From assembly GCF_014207535.1 (NCBI RefSeq), contig NZ_JACHGK010000017.1, positions 1 through 64,000 on the forward strand: 64,000 nucleotides of DNA, written 5' to 3'. Origin of the DNA: Bacillus benzoevorans (GTDB lineage: Bacteria; Bacillota; Bacilli; Bacillales; Cytobacillaceae). The notes under the pieces were generated by a model that was not told the DNA's origin, did not search any database, and saw only the letters and a program-made list of their open reading frames with translations. The position numbers and the translations under genes were made by a program. Shown one piece after another: positions 1-9,236 of the stretch (the first letter of the stretch is position 1; each line of letters starts with the position of its first letter).

Positions 1-140
1 AAATATATTTAATGTTTATATTATGTAAAAAATAAGAGGATATATGCTCTTATATTGAACATATTATCCTCTTATCAGAGTAGTCTATTTAAAAATACTT
101 TACAAATGGTTTCTTTTTCTGTGAATTGTTTACAAAGTAT

Positions 141-620
141 TTAAATGAATGGAAGTGATTCTTTCGTTTCCGAGTTAATAATCTTTTGCGAAATATTATC
201 GATGAGATCACCTCTGCTGATCACACCAATGACACGGCCAGCGCCATTGACAACTGGGAGTTTTTTGAAATGATGCTTGGATAATAGGCGAAGCGTGTAT
301 TCAAAGTCTGCATCTGGCGAGACGAAGGCAATATTCCGTTTCGTCATAATCTCTTTAACCTGAGTCTTCAGATTTTCTTGCAGGAAATCGTCTCTTTTTC
401 CAACTTCGATGAGATATACAGGACCGGCAATACCCAGAGGTTTTGGCACAAGGTAGCGTAATACGTCGCCGTCAGATACCATCCCCGCTAAATTCCCTTT
501 ATCATCTACAACCGGTACCCCGCCAATCCGGTTTGTATGGAGCACATGTAATAATTCTTTGATAGTAGTAGAAGGTTTTACTGTACAAACTTTAGTAATC
601 ATGAAATCTCTAACTTTCAC
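141..620 (-). CDS. Tandem CBS-domain protein
   Basis: 159-residue protein made almost only of two CBS domains (about residues 1-58 and 87-145), each with the typical GG/KKLPVV-plus-GDLI ending. Such stand-alone CBS pairs usually bind adenine nucleotides and act as small regulatory modules; the partner here is not visible. The start is the GTG at 620 because a good AGGAG lies just upstream (about 627-638); the frame stays open further upstream to 707, but those codons (IYVIILIYRF...) do not look like CBS sequence. Transcribed away from the next gene, so it is probably monocistronic. Family assignment is firm, physiological role unknown. Confidence 0.85.
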   Translation of the reverse strand: MKVRDFMITKVCTVKPSTTIKELLHVLHTNRIGGVPVVDDKGNLAGMVSDGDVLRYLVPKPLGIAGPVYLIEVGKRDDFLQENLKTQVKEIMTKRNIAFVSPDADFEYTLRLLSKHHFKKLPVVNGAGRVIGVISRGDLIDNISQKIINSETKESLPFI

Positions 621-993
621 GCTAATCCCTCTCCTTTGTATGTAACCGTTTACAAATCGATATATTAATATAATAACATAAATACGGTTTTTATGTAACG
701 CTAACAATACATCAATGTAATGGAATAAATAAGGTTACGTAGGGAGCTTTTCGCAAAGATGTCCGATTTTTATGGAGGTCTGCGGTTCATCCAAATTAAT
801 CTGTTAGAATGTTTGAGCAATTTACAAGCTATTCATAGTAAAAACTTTTATAATAAATATTAAGATTACAAGTTAATGATAGTGAAAAATTTCGTAATGC
901 AAATTTGAAATGAAATTGGTTTTATAAATGCTTCATTTTGCAGCAAAATCCAGCTTGAACTTTTTGAAAAATGAAGAAGAGGAGTGAAAGAAA
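621..993. other. Divergent intergenic region
   Basis: AT-rich spacer between two divergent genes. It must carry both promoters, but I see no convincing -35/-10 pair, operator or RNA structure beyond AT-rich stretches. Confidence 0.4.
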
Positions 994-1410
994 ATGAAAA
1001 TTGCTTATCAGGTAAAATTAGGTGACCCTGTCTCCGGGGAAATGATTGGAAGAAATGTGTGGTTCCCAGATGTAGAAAACGCCATATCCGAATCCTATGT
1101 ATTAATGGAAAAACTAGAAGAACAATATGGCAGCTTTCTGATTTGGGATGCTAGTATTCCATTTAGGGGCAATAAAGAAAATAGCAAAATCGTCGTTTTA
1201 CAAGGGATTATGCCAGCAATCACCACAAAAGAAAGACCTTTTACGCTGCAAATCAATCGGGAACATGTTTCTGACGAGTTTACATTTGCGGAGCCTGATC
1301 AAACAGTGGAATCCTTAAGCAGCATTCAGATACAGCTAAGAAAAAATATGGGAAGATATTTCACTAAATTAGATAAATCGGAGCTGGAAGCCTACAGACG
1401 TGAAAGATAG
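994..1410 (+). CDS. Hypothetical protein, 138 aa
   Basis: Soluble 138-residue protein with a clear ribosome binding site (GAGGAGTGAAAG) before ATG 994. No signal peptide, membrane segment or recognised motif. Composition is balanced and codon use resembles neighbours, so it is very probably a real gene. It is followed by a hairpin terminator at 1443-1487 and appears to be a single-gene unit. I do not recognise the family. Confidence 0.7.
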   Translation: MKIAYQVKLGDPVSGEMIGRNVWFPDVENAISESYVLMEKLEEQYGSFLIWDASIPFRGNKENSKIVVLQGIMPAITTKERPFTLQINREHVSDEFTFAEPDQTVESLSSIQIQLRKNMGRYFTKLDKSELEAYRRER

Positions 1411-1442
1411 TTAGGTGATTTGGAACCTATTATACAAAAATC

Positions 1443-1487
1443 AAGGATAGACCATGCAGAGGAACTTTTGCAGGGGCTATCCTTTTG
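1443..1487 (+). terminator. Rho-independent terminator
   Basis: AAGGATAG (1443) pairs with CTATCCTT (1477-1484), with further inner pairing of TGCA segments, followed by a T-rich run. It sits just after the 994-1410 gene. Confidence 0.6.
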
Positions 1488-1529
1488 TTATTACTCAGCC
1501 GCCGCTAAAGGAACTCCCGATTCTCATGA

Positions 1530-1823
1530 GTCGTTGTAAAAAAGGCTCTAGACAATGGAGAAAATACAATCAAGCAAAGAAATTTGCTCTATCGAAAAGT
1601 AACGCTCAATTTGGGGGATGCGTTACATAAAACAACGAAACAGTTTGTCGAGTGGTGCGTGAATCATGAAGTCAATCATATTGTAATGGGGAATGTAGTA
1701 GGTGTTCAACGGAATACTATTAAAAAGACGAGAAGGAAAAGTGCAAATCAAAAATTATCCAATTGGTCATTTGGGAAATTACATTTTATCCTTAAAAATA
1801 AATTAGAGGAAAAGGGAATGACG
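1530..1823 (+). pseudogene. TnpB (IS200/IS605 OrfB) remnant
   Basis: The reading frame open from 1530 contains a stretch typical of the middle of TnpB proteins: a K-x-x-x-Q-F-V-x-W-C helix, then IVMGNVVGVQRN and NQKLSNWSFGKLHFIL. TnpB proteins are about 350-400 residues; here only about 90 are recognisable, with no N-terminal half and no zinc-ribbon or final catalytic segment. From about 1823 the same DNA reads as tetR codons in another frame, so the element is truncated at both ends and cannot encode nuclease. No TnpA gene or intact ends are nearby. Confidence 0.75.
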
Positions 1824-1825
1824 TT

Positions 1826-2344
1826 CAGAAAAAGGGATATAAGGGAGTAGGATTGTACGAAATATTAAGAGAATGTAATATTACAAAAGGTTCACTCTAT
1901 CATCATTTTCCGAATGGAAAAGAAGAACTGCTTATCACATGTCTGCAGTCGATGCATAAAACGATTACGACGGACATTGAAGATACTTTCAATCGATTTC
2001 CGACTGCTCTTGAAGCAGCACAGCCAATGCTTGAAAAATTAATCACCGATTTTGAGCGGGAAGGGACGATTGTTGGCCATACATTTAGCAGTATGGTCAG
2101 TGAAATGGCATCCGTAAGTGAACCGGTGCGGAATGCATGTTTAGAACTTTATGTAAAGATTCAAAGGATTATTGCTGACAAGTTGACAGCAGATGGTTTT
2201 TCAGAAGAAAATGCTCATATCATAGCTCTCTCCGTGACGGAAGCCATTGAAGGGGCTATGCTTTTGTGTCTGACACAAAAGTCAAGCGGACCGTTAAAAA
2301 TGATTTCACAGGTACTGCCCAATTTAGTAAAGGAAGTTGAATAG
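1826..2344 (+). pseudogene. TetR-family regulator, 5'-truncated
   Basis: LmrA/YxaF-like TetR regulator. The frame reads KKGYKGVGLYEILRECNI and then KGSLYHHF, the end of helix 1 through the recognition helix of a TetR DNA-binding domain, followed by a normal ligand-binding domain. The first roughly 25 residues are missing, replaced by a TnpB remnant. A TTG at 1853 could start translation but would leave an incomplete helix-turn-helix. The C-terminal part has no stop or frameshift, so the damage may be recent. The original target (often an adjacent efflux gene) is not present. Confidence 0.75.
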
Positions 2345-2430
2345 TCTTACTTCCATTATTTTTTTTAAAAAGATCAAGTATTACTATTTTTCTGTCTGAA
2401 CAGTATAATCAGGAATGGGAGTTGAGACAT

Positions 2431-3594
2431 TTGAATAAAAAAGATATATCAGCGATTCGCTCACAATTTAAATTAAACAACTATCGCATGAATATTCGGG
2501 AAATCTTCCATGTATATGTGCAAAAAGAATCGGGCGAGATTTATCATCATATATGCCAGCCGTTTCAAATGCTGGAACAGGAAGCACAGGAGCTATTTTT
2601 GGCTAATTTCAAAAAGGTTTTAACAGGTCCTCTCGATGCTAAACTTTTTGAACTGAAATTTAAACGGGATGTGGAAGATAGCACGCAAAGGATTCTTTTT
2701 GAAGGAATACATATGGGATCATCAGATTGGCAGGAAAAAATGCTGCAAATTGTCGAGAAAATGTATGCGAATTCGGTTTATGAATTTGATACTGTGGTGA
2801 CATTTATTCGCGGAGAATACCGTAAACCAAAGAAAAAGCGGGATCCGGAATCAGAAGAGGGCGGGGATGATGAAGTATTTTCCAGCCATTTTATCCTCTG
2901 CAGTCTAAATAAGATGGATCAGCCGAAGAAAGCGTTGTTGTTTGATTATATTGAAAAAGAATTCAAACCGAATACCGTCATTGATCCGATTATTAATTTA
3001 GACTCTCCTTTATCCGGCTTTTTGTTCCCTGCTTTTAATGAAAATGCAGCAGATGTGAACCATCTTCTCTATTCAGCGGGGAAAGCGAACGAACCGAGCT
3101 GGTCTTATATTGATGAAGTTCTCAATTGTGAGGAAATCATCACCGCCGCGGAAGACAAGGACTGCTTCGAACAGATCTTAATTAATGTGATTGGTGACGA
3201 AGTAGATTCCAGGGTGATCTCCAATGTTTATGAGGAGATTGATAAAATCCTTCAGGAGAACGAAGAAGCAAAAGAAAGTGAAATCCCCATGCTGGACTAC
3301 AAGGACGTCAGCCGTATTTTAGAGGTAAGCGGAGTTGAAAATGTCGATACCGCAAAAGTCGAGCATGCTTTTAAAGCGGTCGTCTCTGATGAAACACACG
3401 AGTTCAAAGCAAGCAATGTCCTTCCTAAAACGATAAAAATCAAAACGAATGTGGCGAACGTGTCGATTAGCTCGAAGGATCTGAAAAATATCCGCTATAT
3501 CACATACAATGGAAAACGCTGCCTATTAGTGGAGATTGACGAAGATGTGGTTATTGAAGGGTTCAAGCTAGAATCAGAGACTCTGGGATTTTAA
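2431..3594 (+). CDS. DUF4317 family protein
   Basis: 387-residue soluble protein that I recognise as DUF4317, a Firmicutes family of unknown function, from its overall pattern (N-terminal NKKDISAIRSQFK, central FSSHFILCSLN, C-terminal LPKTIKIKT). The start is placed at TTG 2431, eight bases after GGGAG (2417-2421); an alternative TTG at 2422 lies too close to that site. Acidic/basic linker near residues 130-150. No membrane segment. It is followed by a terminator at 3647, so it is likely monocistronic. Role unknown. Confidence 0.8.
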   Translation: MNKKDISAIRSQFKLNNYRMNIREIFHVYVQKESGEIYHHICQPFQMLEQEAQELFLANFKKVLTGPLDAKLFELKFKRDVEDSTQRILFEGIHMGSSDWQEKMLQIVEKMYANSVYEFDTVVTFIRGEYRKPKKKRDPESEEGGDDEVFSSHFILCSLNKMDQPKKALLFDYIEKEFKPNTVIDPIINLDSPLSGFLFPAFNENAADVNHLLYSAGKANEPSWSYIDEVLNCEEIITAAEDKDCFEQILINVIGDEVDSRVISNVYEEIDKILQENEEAKESEIPMLDYKDVSRILEVSGVENVDTAKVEHAFKAVVSDETHEFKASNVLPKTIKIKTNVANVSISSKDLKNIRYITYNGKRCLLVEIDEDVVIEGFKLESETLGF

Positions 3595-3646
3595 GGATGA
3601 GGCAGGCGTAGATTTTCGGGATGATTACATAACCAGATGAGGTTGG

Positions 3647-3677
3647 ACGATTCTTCATTATGAAGGATCGTTTTTTA
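3647..3677 (+). terminator. Rho-independent terminator
   Basis: Eleven-base stem ACGATTCTTCA / TGAAGGATCGT with a three-base loop and a run of six T, downstream of the DUF4317 gene. Confidence 0.75.
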
Positions 3678-3759
3678 ATGCGCTATAATGATTGAGTTAC
3701 AACAACAATCTTAGGTGCATTAGCTTTTGTTCAAGGTAAGTTTAATTGGAGGTGAAGCT

Positions 3760-4470
3760 ATGAGATATGGAAAAATTGTACAGGGTATTTTGGAGAGAAA
3801 GGCCAATCGGTTTATTGCCGAGGTATACATAAATGGAGTGAAAGAACAGGTTCATATTAAAAATACCGGTCGTCTAAAAGAACTGCTGCAACCAGGGGCT
3901 GAAGTGTTGCTGGAGTTAAGTGATAATCCAAAGCGGAAGACAAGGTACTCTTTGATATCAGTTGTGAACAATGGCAATCTGGTTAATATTGATTCCCAAG
4001 CCCCGAATGCTGTAGCTTTTGAAGCGTTAAAGGCGGGAAAATTGGAGGAGTTCGGTTTTGTATTAAAGGCAAAGCGGGAAGTTACCTATGGAGATTCGCG
4101 ATTTGATCTTTATTTTGAAAAAGAGGCGGAAAAGGGCTTTATTGAAGTAAAAGGTGTGACACTTGTGAATAATGGTGCTGCTTTGTTTCCAGATGCACCG
4201 ACTTCCAGAGGGACGAAACATGTGCTGGAATTGGCAAGAGCTGTACAGGAGGGATATAGTTGCGCGATTTTGTTTGTTGTGCAAATGAAAGGCTGCCGGG
4301 TTTTCGCTCCATTTAGGGAAATGGATTTTGCCTTTGCAGATGCTTTATTGCATGCATACCAGAAGGGGGTGCAGATTTTAGCATATGACTCAATTGTCAG
4401 CGAGGATGAATTGGTGCTGAATCAACCGGTTCCGGTTGACCTAGAAGGAAAACAACTAAATAGAGACTAA
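3760..4470 (+). CDS. sfsA: SfsA family DNA-binding/nuclease-like protein
   Basis: 236-residue SfsA protein. N-terminal OB-like part (about 1-85) and a C-terminal PD-(D/E)XK-like fold with FIEVKGVTL (about residues 130-140) and FPDAPTSRGTKH, both hallmark SfsA segments. E. coli SfsA was linked to sugar fermentation gene expression; the fold suggests nucleic-acid binding, but biochemical function is unsettled. Start is ATG 3760 behind GGAGGTGAAGCT; the upstream in-frame TTG at 3727 lacks a site. The gene ends 25 bases before a long tandem repeat array, with no ordinary terminator between. Confidence 0.9.
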   Translation: MRYGKIVQGILERKANRFIAEVYINGVKEQVHIKNTGRLKELLQPGAEVLLELSDNPKRKTRYSLISVVNNGNLVNIDSQAPNAVAFEALKAGKLEEFGFVLKAKREVTYGDSRFDLYFEKEAEKGFIEVKGVTLVNNGAALFPDAPTSRGTKHVLELARAVQEGYSCAILFVVQMKGCRVFAPFREMDFAFADALLHAYQKGVQILAYDSIVSEDELVLNQPVPVDLEGKQLNRD

Positions 4471-4494
4471 AATAGATGGGGAGGGGGGGAACTC

Positions 4495-5187
4495 GGAAAA
4501 GCTGTCTTTATGAAGGAGCCAAAAGGACAGGATGAGGTAGGAACGCAGAAAAGCTGTCTTTATGAAGGCGTCAAAAGGACAGGATGAGTCGATTCCTAAG
4601 AAAAGGTGTCTTTATGAAGGCGTCAAAAGGACAGGATGAGTCGATTCCTAAGAAAAGCTGTCTTTATGAAGGAGCCAAAAGGACAGGATGAGTCGATTCC
4701 TAAGAAAAGCTGTCCTTATGAAGGTGTCAAAAGGACAGGATGAGTCGATTCCTCGGAAAAACTGTCTTTATGAAGGCGTCAAAAGGACAGGATGAGTCGA
4801 TTCCTAAGAAAAGGTGTCTTTATGAAGGCGTCAAAAGGACAGGATGAGTCGATTCCTAAGAAAAGCAGTCCTTATGAAGGAGCCAAAAGGACAGGATGAG
4901 TCGATTCCTCAGAAAAGCTGTCTTTATGAAGGTGTCAAAAGGACAGGATGAGGCAGGAACGCAGAAAAGGTGTCTTTATGAAGGCGTCAAAAGGACAGGA
5001 TGAGTCGATTCCTAAGAAAAGCTGTCTTTATGAAGGAGCCAAAAGGACAGGATGAGTCGATTCCTAAGAAAAGCTGTCTTTATGAAGGAGCCAAAAGGAC
5101 AGGATGAGTCGATTCCTCAGAAAAGGTGTCTTTATGAAGGAACCAAAAGGACAGGATGAGGAGGTAAACCAGAAAAGCTGTCTAAAA
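4495..5187. repeat. 52-bp tandem repeat array, about 13.5 copies
   Basis: Units begin at 4501, 4553, 4605, 4657, 4709, 4761, 4813, 4865, 4917, 4969, 5021, 5073, 5125 and 5177 (last one partial): exactly 52 bp each. Each unit has GCTGTCTTTATGAAGG, then CAAAAGGACAGGATGAG and GTCGATTCCTAAGAA. CTGTC(C/T)TT and AAGGACAG within a unit can pair, so every copy can form a short hairpin with a loop of about 14 bases. Stops occur in all frames and 52 is not a multiple of three, so it is not coding. Units differ at a few fixed positions (GCTGTC/GGTGTC/GCAGTC; GGAGCC/GGCGTC). Confidence 0.95.
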
Positions 5188-5276
5188 GCAGGTCCCAAAT
5201 GTCCCAAATGGACAAGTTAAGCCAGGAAACTCAAAAAGCGGTCTAAATTCAGTTTTCATCTGAACAAAACAGCAAC
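5188..5276. repeat. Decayed copies flanking the 52-bp array
   Basis: The array grades into sequence with the same logic but many changes: AAAAGCGGTCTAAATTCAG and GTCTAAAAGCAGG before GGACAAGTTAAGCCAGG. I read these as old, diverged units. Confidence 0.5.
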
Positions 5277-5312
5277 AAAAAAAACAGTCTGAATGCGAAA
5301 CCATTCAAACTG
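5277..5312 (-). terminator. Terminator of the NERD gene
   Basis: On the minus strand CAGTTTGAATG and CATTCAGACTG form an 11-base stem with a six-base loop, followed by eight T. Confidence 0.8.
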
Positions 5313-5332
5313 AAAAATACGCTTATAAAGAT

Positions 5333-6241
5333 TTATTCGTAGTAAGTATGTCTTCTAATTCCAACCGCGGTAAAGTGTTTCTTTAATATCCTGAAAATTG
5401 TCTTTTTACTTAAATCCAACCTGCACCACTCGTAGATATCTGGTGTGGTTATCTTTCTTTCAGGAAAAAGCAGCTTAAATTCCTCTACACCCCGTAATAT
5501 CGCTTGTTCAAGCCTTTCGTGTTCCCCACAATTTTTACAAACCACATCAAAATTTTTAATAAACACCAGAAAAGACCTGCACTTGCAGCAATATATCCCC
5601 TTCTGTAACTGATCATAATGATAATCCGGTATTTTGGAGAATGGATTTTTCGGTTGATGTAAGGAGATTAATGACTGAGCTAGTTTATTGTGACCATCAT
5701 TCAGCTTAGAAGAAGTATTATTGAACTCCATCATAAAACTATTTAATCGGGTTGGTAGAATGATTGGCTGATCTAGTGGGGCTTGATATAAGGTGAATTC
5801 CGGGTTGATAAAGATAACAGAGGCTTCAACAAGGTAATTTTGCTTGAGGTTTTGGAGCAGCTGGCGGAAGAGAGTGGCACTTCTTTGTAGCTGAATAATA
5901 GGATTCTTAAATTCACGACTGGTTTTTACCGAATAAAGTTTGTCCAATTCAAAGAAACAATCACCTTGAAAATTTTTAATATCCAACAAGTGAATAACTC
6001 CTTGTGAGATAATTAAAGAATCAATTTGAAAATAAGAGTTGTTAACCTCTAGCAGAATATCATTAATGATATATCTTTCTTCAACAAGATCTTGTGCTAG
6101 TAAGTCAAATTGTAACTCGCCTTCATATCCTTTTTCGATGTTTTGATAATGAAATCTTTCCTTTTCAGTTAGTTCCATTCGTGCGTTTAAACTGCGCATC
6201 ACCAATAATTCTTCGGATTCAGTTCGCTCTTTGAGTATCAT
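5333..6241 (-). CDS. NERD domain protein with zinc ribbon
   Basis: 302-residue protein. Residues about 30-140 form a NERD (nuclease-related) domain: GYEGELQFD, then DSLIISQGVIHLLDIKN, matching the E...D...(E/D)xK pattern of restriction-like nucleases. Around residues 215-245 a CxxC...CxxC pair (CCKC, CKNC) suggests a zinc ribbon, followed by a basic C-terminus. Cytosolic. Start chosen at ATG 6241 because AGGAAGTG lies six bases upstream; an ATG at 6265 has no site. NERD proteins are common in Bacillus and poorly understood. The gene has its own terminator and no partner. Confidence 0.85.
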   Translation of the reverse strand: MILKERTESEELLVMRSLNARMELTEKERFHYQNIEKGYEGELQFDLLAQDLVEERYIINDILLEVNNSYFQIDSLIISQGVIHLLDIKNFQGDCFFELDKLYSVKTSREFKNPIIQLQRSATLFRQLLQNLKQNYLVEASVIFINPEFTLYQAPLDQPIILPTRLNSFMMEFNNTSSKLNDGHNKLAQSLISLHQPKNPFSKIPDYHYDQLQKGIYCCKCRSFLVFIKNFDVVCKNCGEHERLEQAILRGVEEFKLLFPERKITTPDIYEWCRLDLSKKTIFRILKKHFTAVGIRRHTYYE

Positions 6242-6470
6242 ACGACACTTCCTTTCTATTTTCATTTTATAAAAAATTATCAGGCTTCTATCAGAAAGAT
6301 GTGGAAATTATGTTAACATTTTATCTGTTTATTGGAAAATACAGCCAGCGGTAAGAAACTACTTTTTTAATGTAAAAATAAGAAGGTTTATGCTAAATTA
6401 AAGGAAGCGAATCTTTAAGAAGGAAAATACCTGATTCTATCGAAAAACAATTTAATATCATATGAAGTAA

Positions 6471-7493
6471 GTGGTGAGAACAATTGACACATTATCAAGC
6501 CAAAAAATGCTAGAAATATTAGAGGATATTTCCGAGGGTTGTTGTTTTTTAAATGCAAAAATGGAAGTGGAATTCATAAATAAAGCAGGAGAAGCATTGC
6601 TGGAAAAGCCTAAGGAAGAAATTATGGGTCAATGTCAGTGGGAGGTTCTGCCAAAGTATAAAGATTCAAAAGTATTTGAACTGTATAATAAAGCATTCCA
6701 GGAGCAGGAAGTTCAAAGCTTTGAGTTTGTGACGGAATATTCAAAAGTTCCTATTGAAATCAAGGTTTTCCCCAATAAGGACGGGTTATTTCTTATTTTT
6801 AACGATATTACAAAAAGAAAAAAGGATGAGCAGCAGCAGAGATATTTTGACCAATTGAAGATAGTTGCCGAAATGGCGGCAGGTGTCGCTCATGAAGTTA
6901 GAAATCCGATGACGACGATTAAAGGATTTTTGCAATTGATGAATCAAGATGCAGATTTAATAAAATACAATGATATTTTTCGCTTGATGATCGAAGAGGT
7001 GAACCGTGTCAATGAAATCATCACGAACTTCCTCGATTTAGCGAAGGAAAAACCAAACAAATTAGAATATTGCAATTTGAATGATACTATTAATACCTTG
7101 TACCCATTACTGGAAACGAGAGCAATCAAGGAAGGTAAATTTATTGAATTAGAATTAAGCAGTATTCCTGAAATCAATGTGGATAAAAATGAAATCAGAC
7201 AACTGCTGCTTAACTTAATTAATAATGCTTTAGATGCAATGGAAAAAGGACAGTCGGTACACATAATGACTGTGGATGATGAGGATCATGTAGTTTTATC
7301 GATAAAAGATGAAGGGTCTGGAATTCCGCCAGAACTCATTCATAAAGTATCGGTCCCCTTTGTCACTTCTAAGTCAAACGGCACAGGGCTGGGTCTGCCC
7401 ATTTGTTTTTCGATTGCCAAAAGAAATAATGCAAAAATGAATTTTACATCGAGTACGAAAGGAACAACCTTCTTTATCCGTTTTCGCAAATAA
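6471..7493 (+). CDS. PAS-domain sensor histidine kinase (sporulation-kinase type)
   Basis: 340 residues without membrane segments: PAS sensor (about 10-115), HisKA dimerisation domain with phosphoacceptor His141 in the AHEVRNPMTT motif, and HATPase_c with N-box NLINNALDAM (248-257), G1 DEGSGI (280-285) and G2 GTGLGL (304-309). No response regulator is adjacent, so it is an orphan kinase. In Bacillus, such soluble PAS kinases (KinA/KinE relatives) feed the Spo0F-Spo0A phosphorelay; that role here is inference. GTG start at 6471 with a weak ribosome binding site; GTG 6474 is equally possible. Confidence 0.85.
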   Translation: MVRTIDTLSSQKMLEILEDISEGCCFLNAKMEVEFINKAGEALLEKPKEEIMGQCQWEVLPKYKDSKVFELYNKAFQEQEVQSFEFVTEYSKVPIEIKVFPNKDGLFLIFNDITKRKKDEQQQRYFDQLKIVAEMAAGVAHEVRNPMTTIKGFLQLMNQDADLIKYNDIFRLMIEEVNRVNEIITNFLDLAKEKPNKLEYCNLNDTINTLYPLLETRAIKEGKFIELELSSIPEINVDKNEIRQLLLNLINNALDAMEKGQSVHIMTVDDEDHVVLSIKDEGSGIPPELIHKVSVPFVTSKSNGTGLGLPICFSIAKRNNAKMNFTSSTKGTTFFIRFRK

Positions 7494-7553
7494 TCGTATA
7501 TTAACCTGCTGAGGGAATTTTCTTTCTTCAATCTAGGTAATGATAGATGGTAA

Positions 7554-7586
7554 ACAAGTCCCTGCCAATGATGACAGGGACTGTTT
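7554..7586. terminator. Bidirectional terminator between convergent genes
   Basis: AACAAGTCCCTG pairs with CAGGGACTGTTT around a ten-base loop, with A/T runs on both sides, between the convergent histidine kinase and MFS genes. Confidence 0.75.
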
Positions 7587-7598
7587 GTATATTCTTTT

Positions 7599-8789
7599 TT
7601 ACCGGACAACCGTCTTGAATGCAGCCTTATCTTTTTTTCCATGAAGGAGGAAGTAAAGTGCTGCGGATGCTATAACCACCAAACTCAATATCATGTACAT
7701 GGAACTATAGCTCATAGCCGGGATGAAAAATCCAAGCAAATAGGGACCGAATCCAAGTCCTGCATCCAGGAAAATAAAGAAGGTCGATGTAGCCAGTCCC
7801 ATACGGTGTACAGGGGTAACCTTAATGGCAATTGCCTGGGTACAGGATTGCATATTTCCAAAACCAAGTCCAATCAGGACAGCAGCAGCAATCATCATCA
7901 TACCATTGGACGCCAGGCTTAATAAAAGCAATCCGGCAGTATAGAGAATAAATGCCGGATACATCACATAGTTGGCGCCTTTTTCATCCATTAAACGTCC
8001 GGTAAATGGCCGGGAAAGCAGGATAGCTATCGAATAAACGAGAAAGAAGTAGCTGGCCGCATGAACAAGGTCAATTTCCTTTGCATAAAAATTGATGAAA
8101 GACAGGACGCCCGAATATCCAAAAGCAATAAAAAAAGTGATCAAGGCAATAGGGACCGCCTTCGGTTCTATAAAGCTGGAAATCTTAAATTCTTTGATAT
8201 CAGCCGATGTCGCTGCTCTCTCAGATGCAGGCACTTGGACCCATACTCCTGTAATTAAACTGATGATTCCTAAAGCAAGACAAAGAGCAAACATCGTTTG
8301 AAAACTGGTGAATTGTGTCATAGTCATGCCGATAAATGGACCGATGGCTGTAGCCAGCGTCGTACTCATACTGAAATAACCGATGCCTTCCCCTTTGCGT
8401 TCCGGCGGGATAATCCTTGCCACAATGGTCCCGACAGCGGTGCTGGCGATGCCAAGGGCAATCCCGTGTAAAAATCGGTTCAAAAGCAGAAAGTGAATTC
8501 CCCCATGGATAAAATATAGGGATGTCGTCAAGATATAGAGAATTAAGCCGGTAAACATCGTTTTCTTCATGCCGAATGAATCAATACTGCGTCCGATGAA
8601 TAAACGTCCGATTAATGTTCCGATAACAAAAATCCCTGTAACCAGGCCGGCCTGGCTTGCTGTCGCATGATATTCTTCAACGGCATAGACACCGATAATA
8701 ACGATTAATAAATAAAACACTAACGCTAAGAAAAAATTAATCGAGGAGACAATGATAAAATCTTTTGTCCACAATTTAGAATTACTCAC
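7599..8789 (-). CDS. MFS transporter, MarR-linked
   Basis: About 396 residues with 12 hydrophobic segments. The loop between segments 2 and 3 carries G(R)LFIGRSIDSFGMKK, the major-facilitator motif A variant. It starts with LWTKDFI, the same as the paralogue at 11364-12560. GTG 8789 is chosen: GAGGG lies eight bases upstream and the codon overlaps the stop of the marR gene (GTGAGTAA), implying translational coupling. Together with marR it forms an operon that probably exports a toxic compound sensed by the regulator; the substrate cannot be read from sequence. Confidence 0.85.
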   Translation of the reverse strand: MSNSKLWTKDFIIVSSINFFLALVFYLLIVIIGVYAVEEYHATASQAGLVTGIFVIGTLIGRLFIGRSIDSFGMKKTMFTGLILYILTTSLYFIHGGIHFLLLNRFLHGIALGIASTAVGTIVARIIPPERKGEGIGYFSMSTTLATAIGPFIGMTMTQFTSFQTMFALCLALGIISLITGVWVQVPASERAATSADIKEFKISSFIEPKAVPIALITFFIAFGYSGVLSFINFYAKEIDLVHAASYFFLVYSIAILLSRPFTGRLMDEKGANYVMYPAFILYTAGLLLLSLASNGMMMIAAAVLIGLGFGNMQSCTQAIAIKVTPVHRMGLATSTFFIFLDAGLGFGPYLLGFFIPAMSYSSMYMILSLVVIASAALYFLLHGKKDKAAFKTVVR

Positions 8790-9213
8790 ATTTGTTACCC
8801 TCACTTTTTATGATGTTTTCTCTTATTTTTGGAAGGGTTTGGAATGTAGCAAGTTGATCTTTTTCCGAAATTCCTTCCATGATGCTGTTTTCTAAGTCCG
8901 TAATTTTTTTTCTGCATTCCTGATAGACTTCTTCACCCAATGCTGTTAACCCCATTACTTTTTCCCGTTTGTCCTTTCCGGGAATTTGCTCCACCATTTT
9001 CATATCTTCCAGACGCTGAACCCGCCTTGTAATCGTTGGTTTTTCCACTTGGTAGTAATTGGATATTTCAACCAGTGTAGAAGGACCGTTATTTTTCACA
9101 TAATAAAGAACCAGCCATAATGAGTAAGAAAGCTCATAAGGACTCATCAAGGCATTTAATTCTGTAATTAGCTTTCGATATAAACTTAAATAGCGTTGAA
9201 AGAAACCTTCCAA
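8782..9213 (-). CDS. MarR-family transcriptional regulator
   Basis: 143 residues with a winged helix (about 35-100: STLVEISNYYQVEKPTITRRVQRLEDMKMVE followed by the DKREK wing). First gene of a two-gene operon with the MFS transporter, whose start overlaps its stop. The promoter at 9269-9297 has a perfect 9-bp inverted repeat across the -10 box, which is the expected site for autorepression. Family is certain, ligand unknown. Confidence 0.9.
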   Translation of the reverse strand: MEGFFQRYLSLYRKLITELNALMSPYELSYSLWLVLYYVKNNGPSTLVEISNYYQVEKPTITRRVQRLEDMKMVEQIPGKDKREKVMGLTALGEEVYQECRKKITDLENSIMEGISEKDQLATFQTLPKIRENIIKSEGNKCE

Positions 9214-9236
9214 ATCCCTTCACTTCCTTTTGTAAA

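Noticed and set aside
4495..5187. CRISPR array or coding repeat
   Set aside because: Units are contiguous, without unique spacers, and have stops in all frames with a period not divisible by three.
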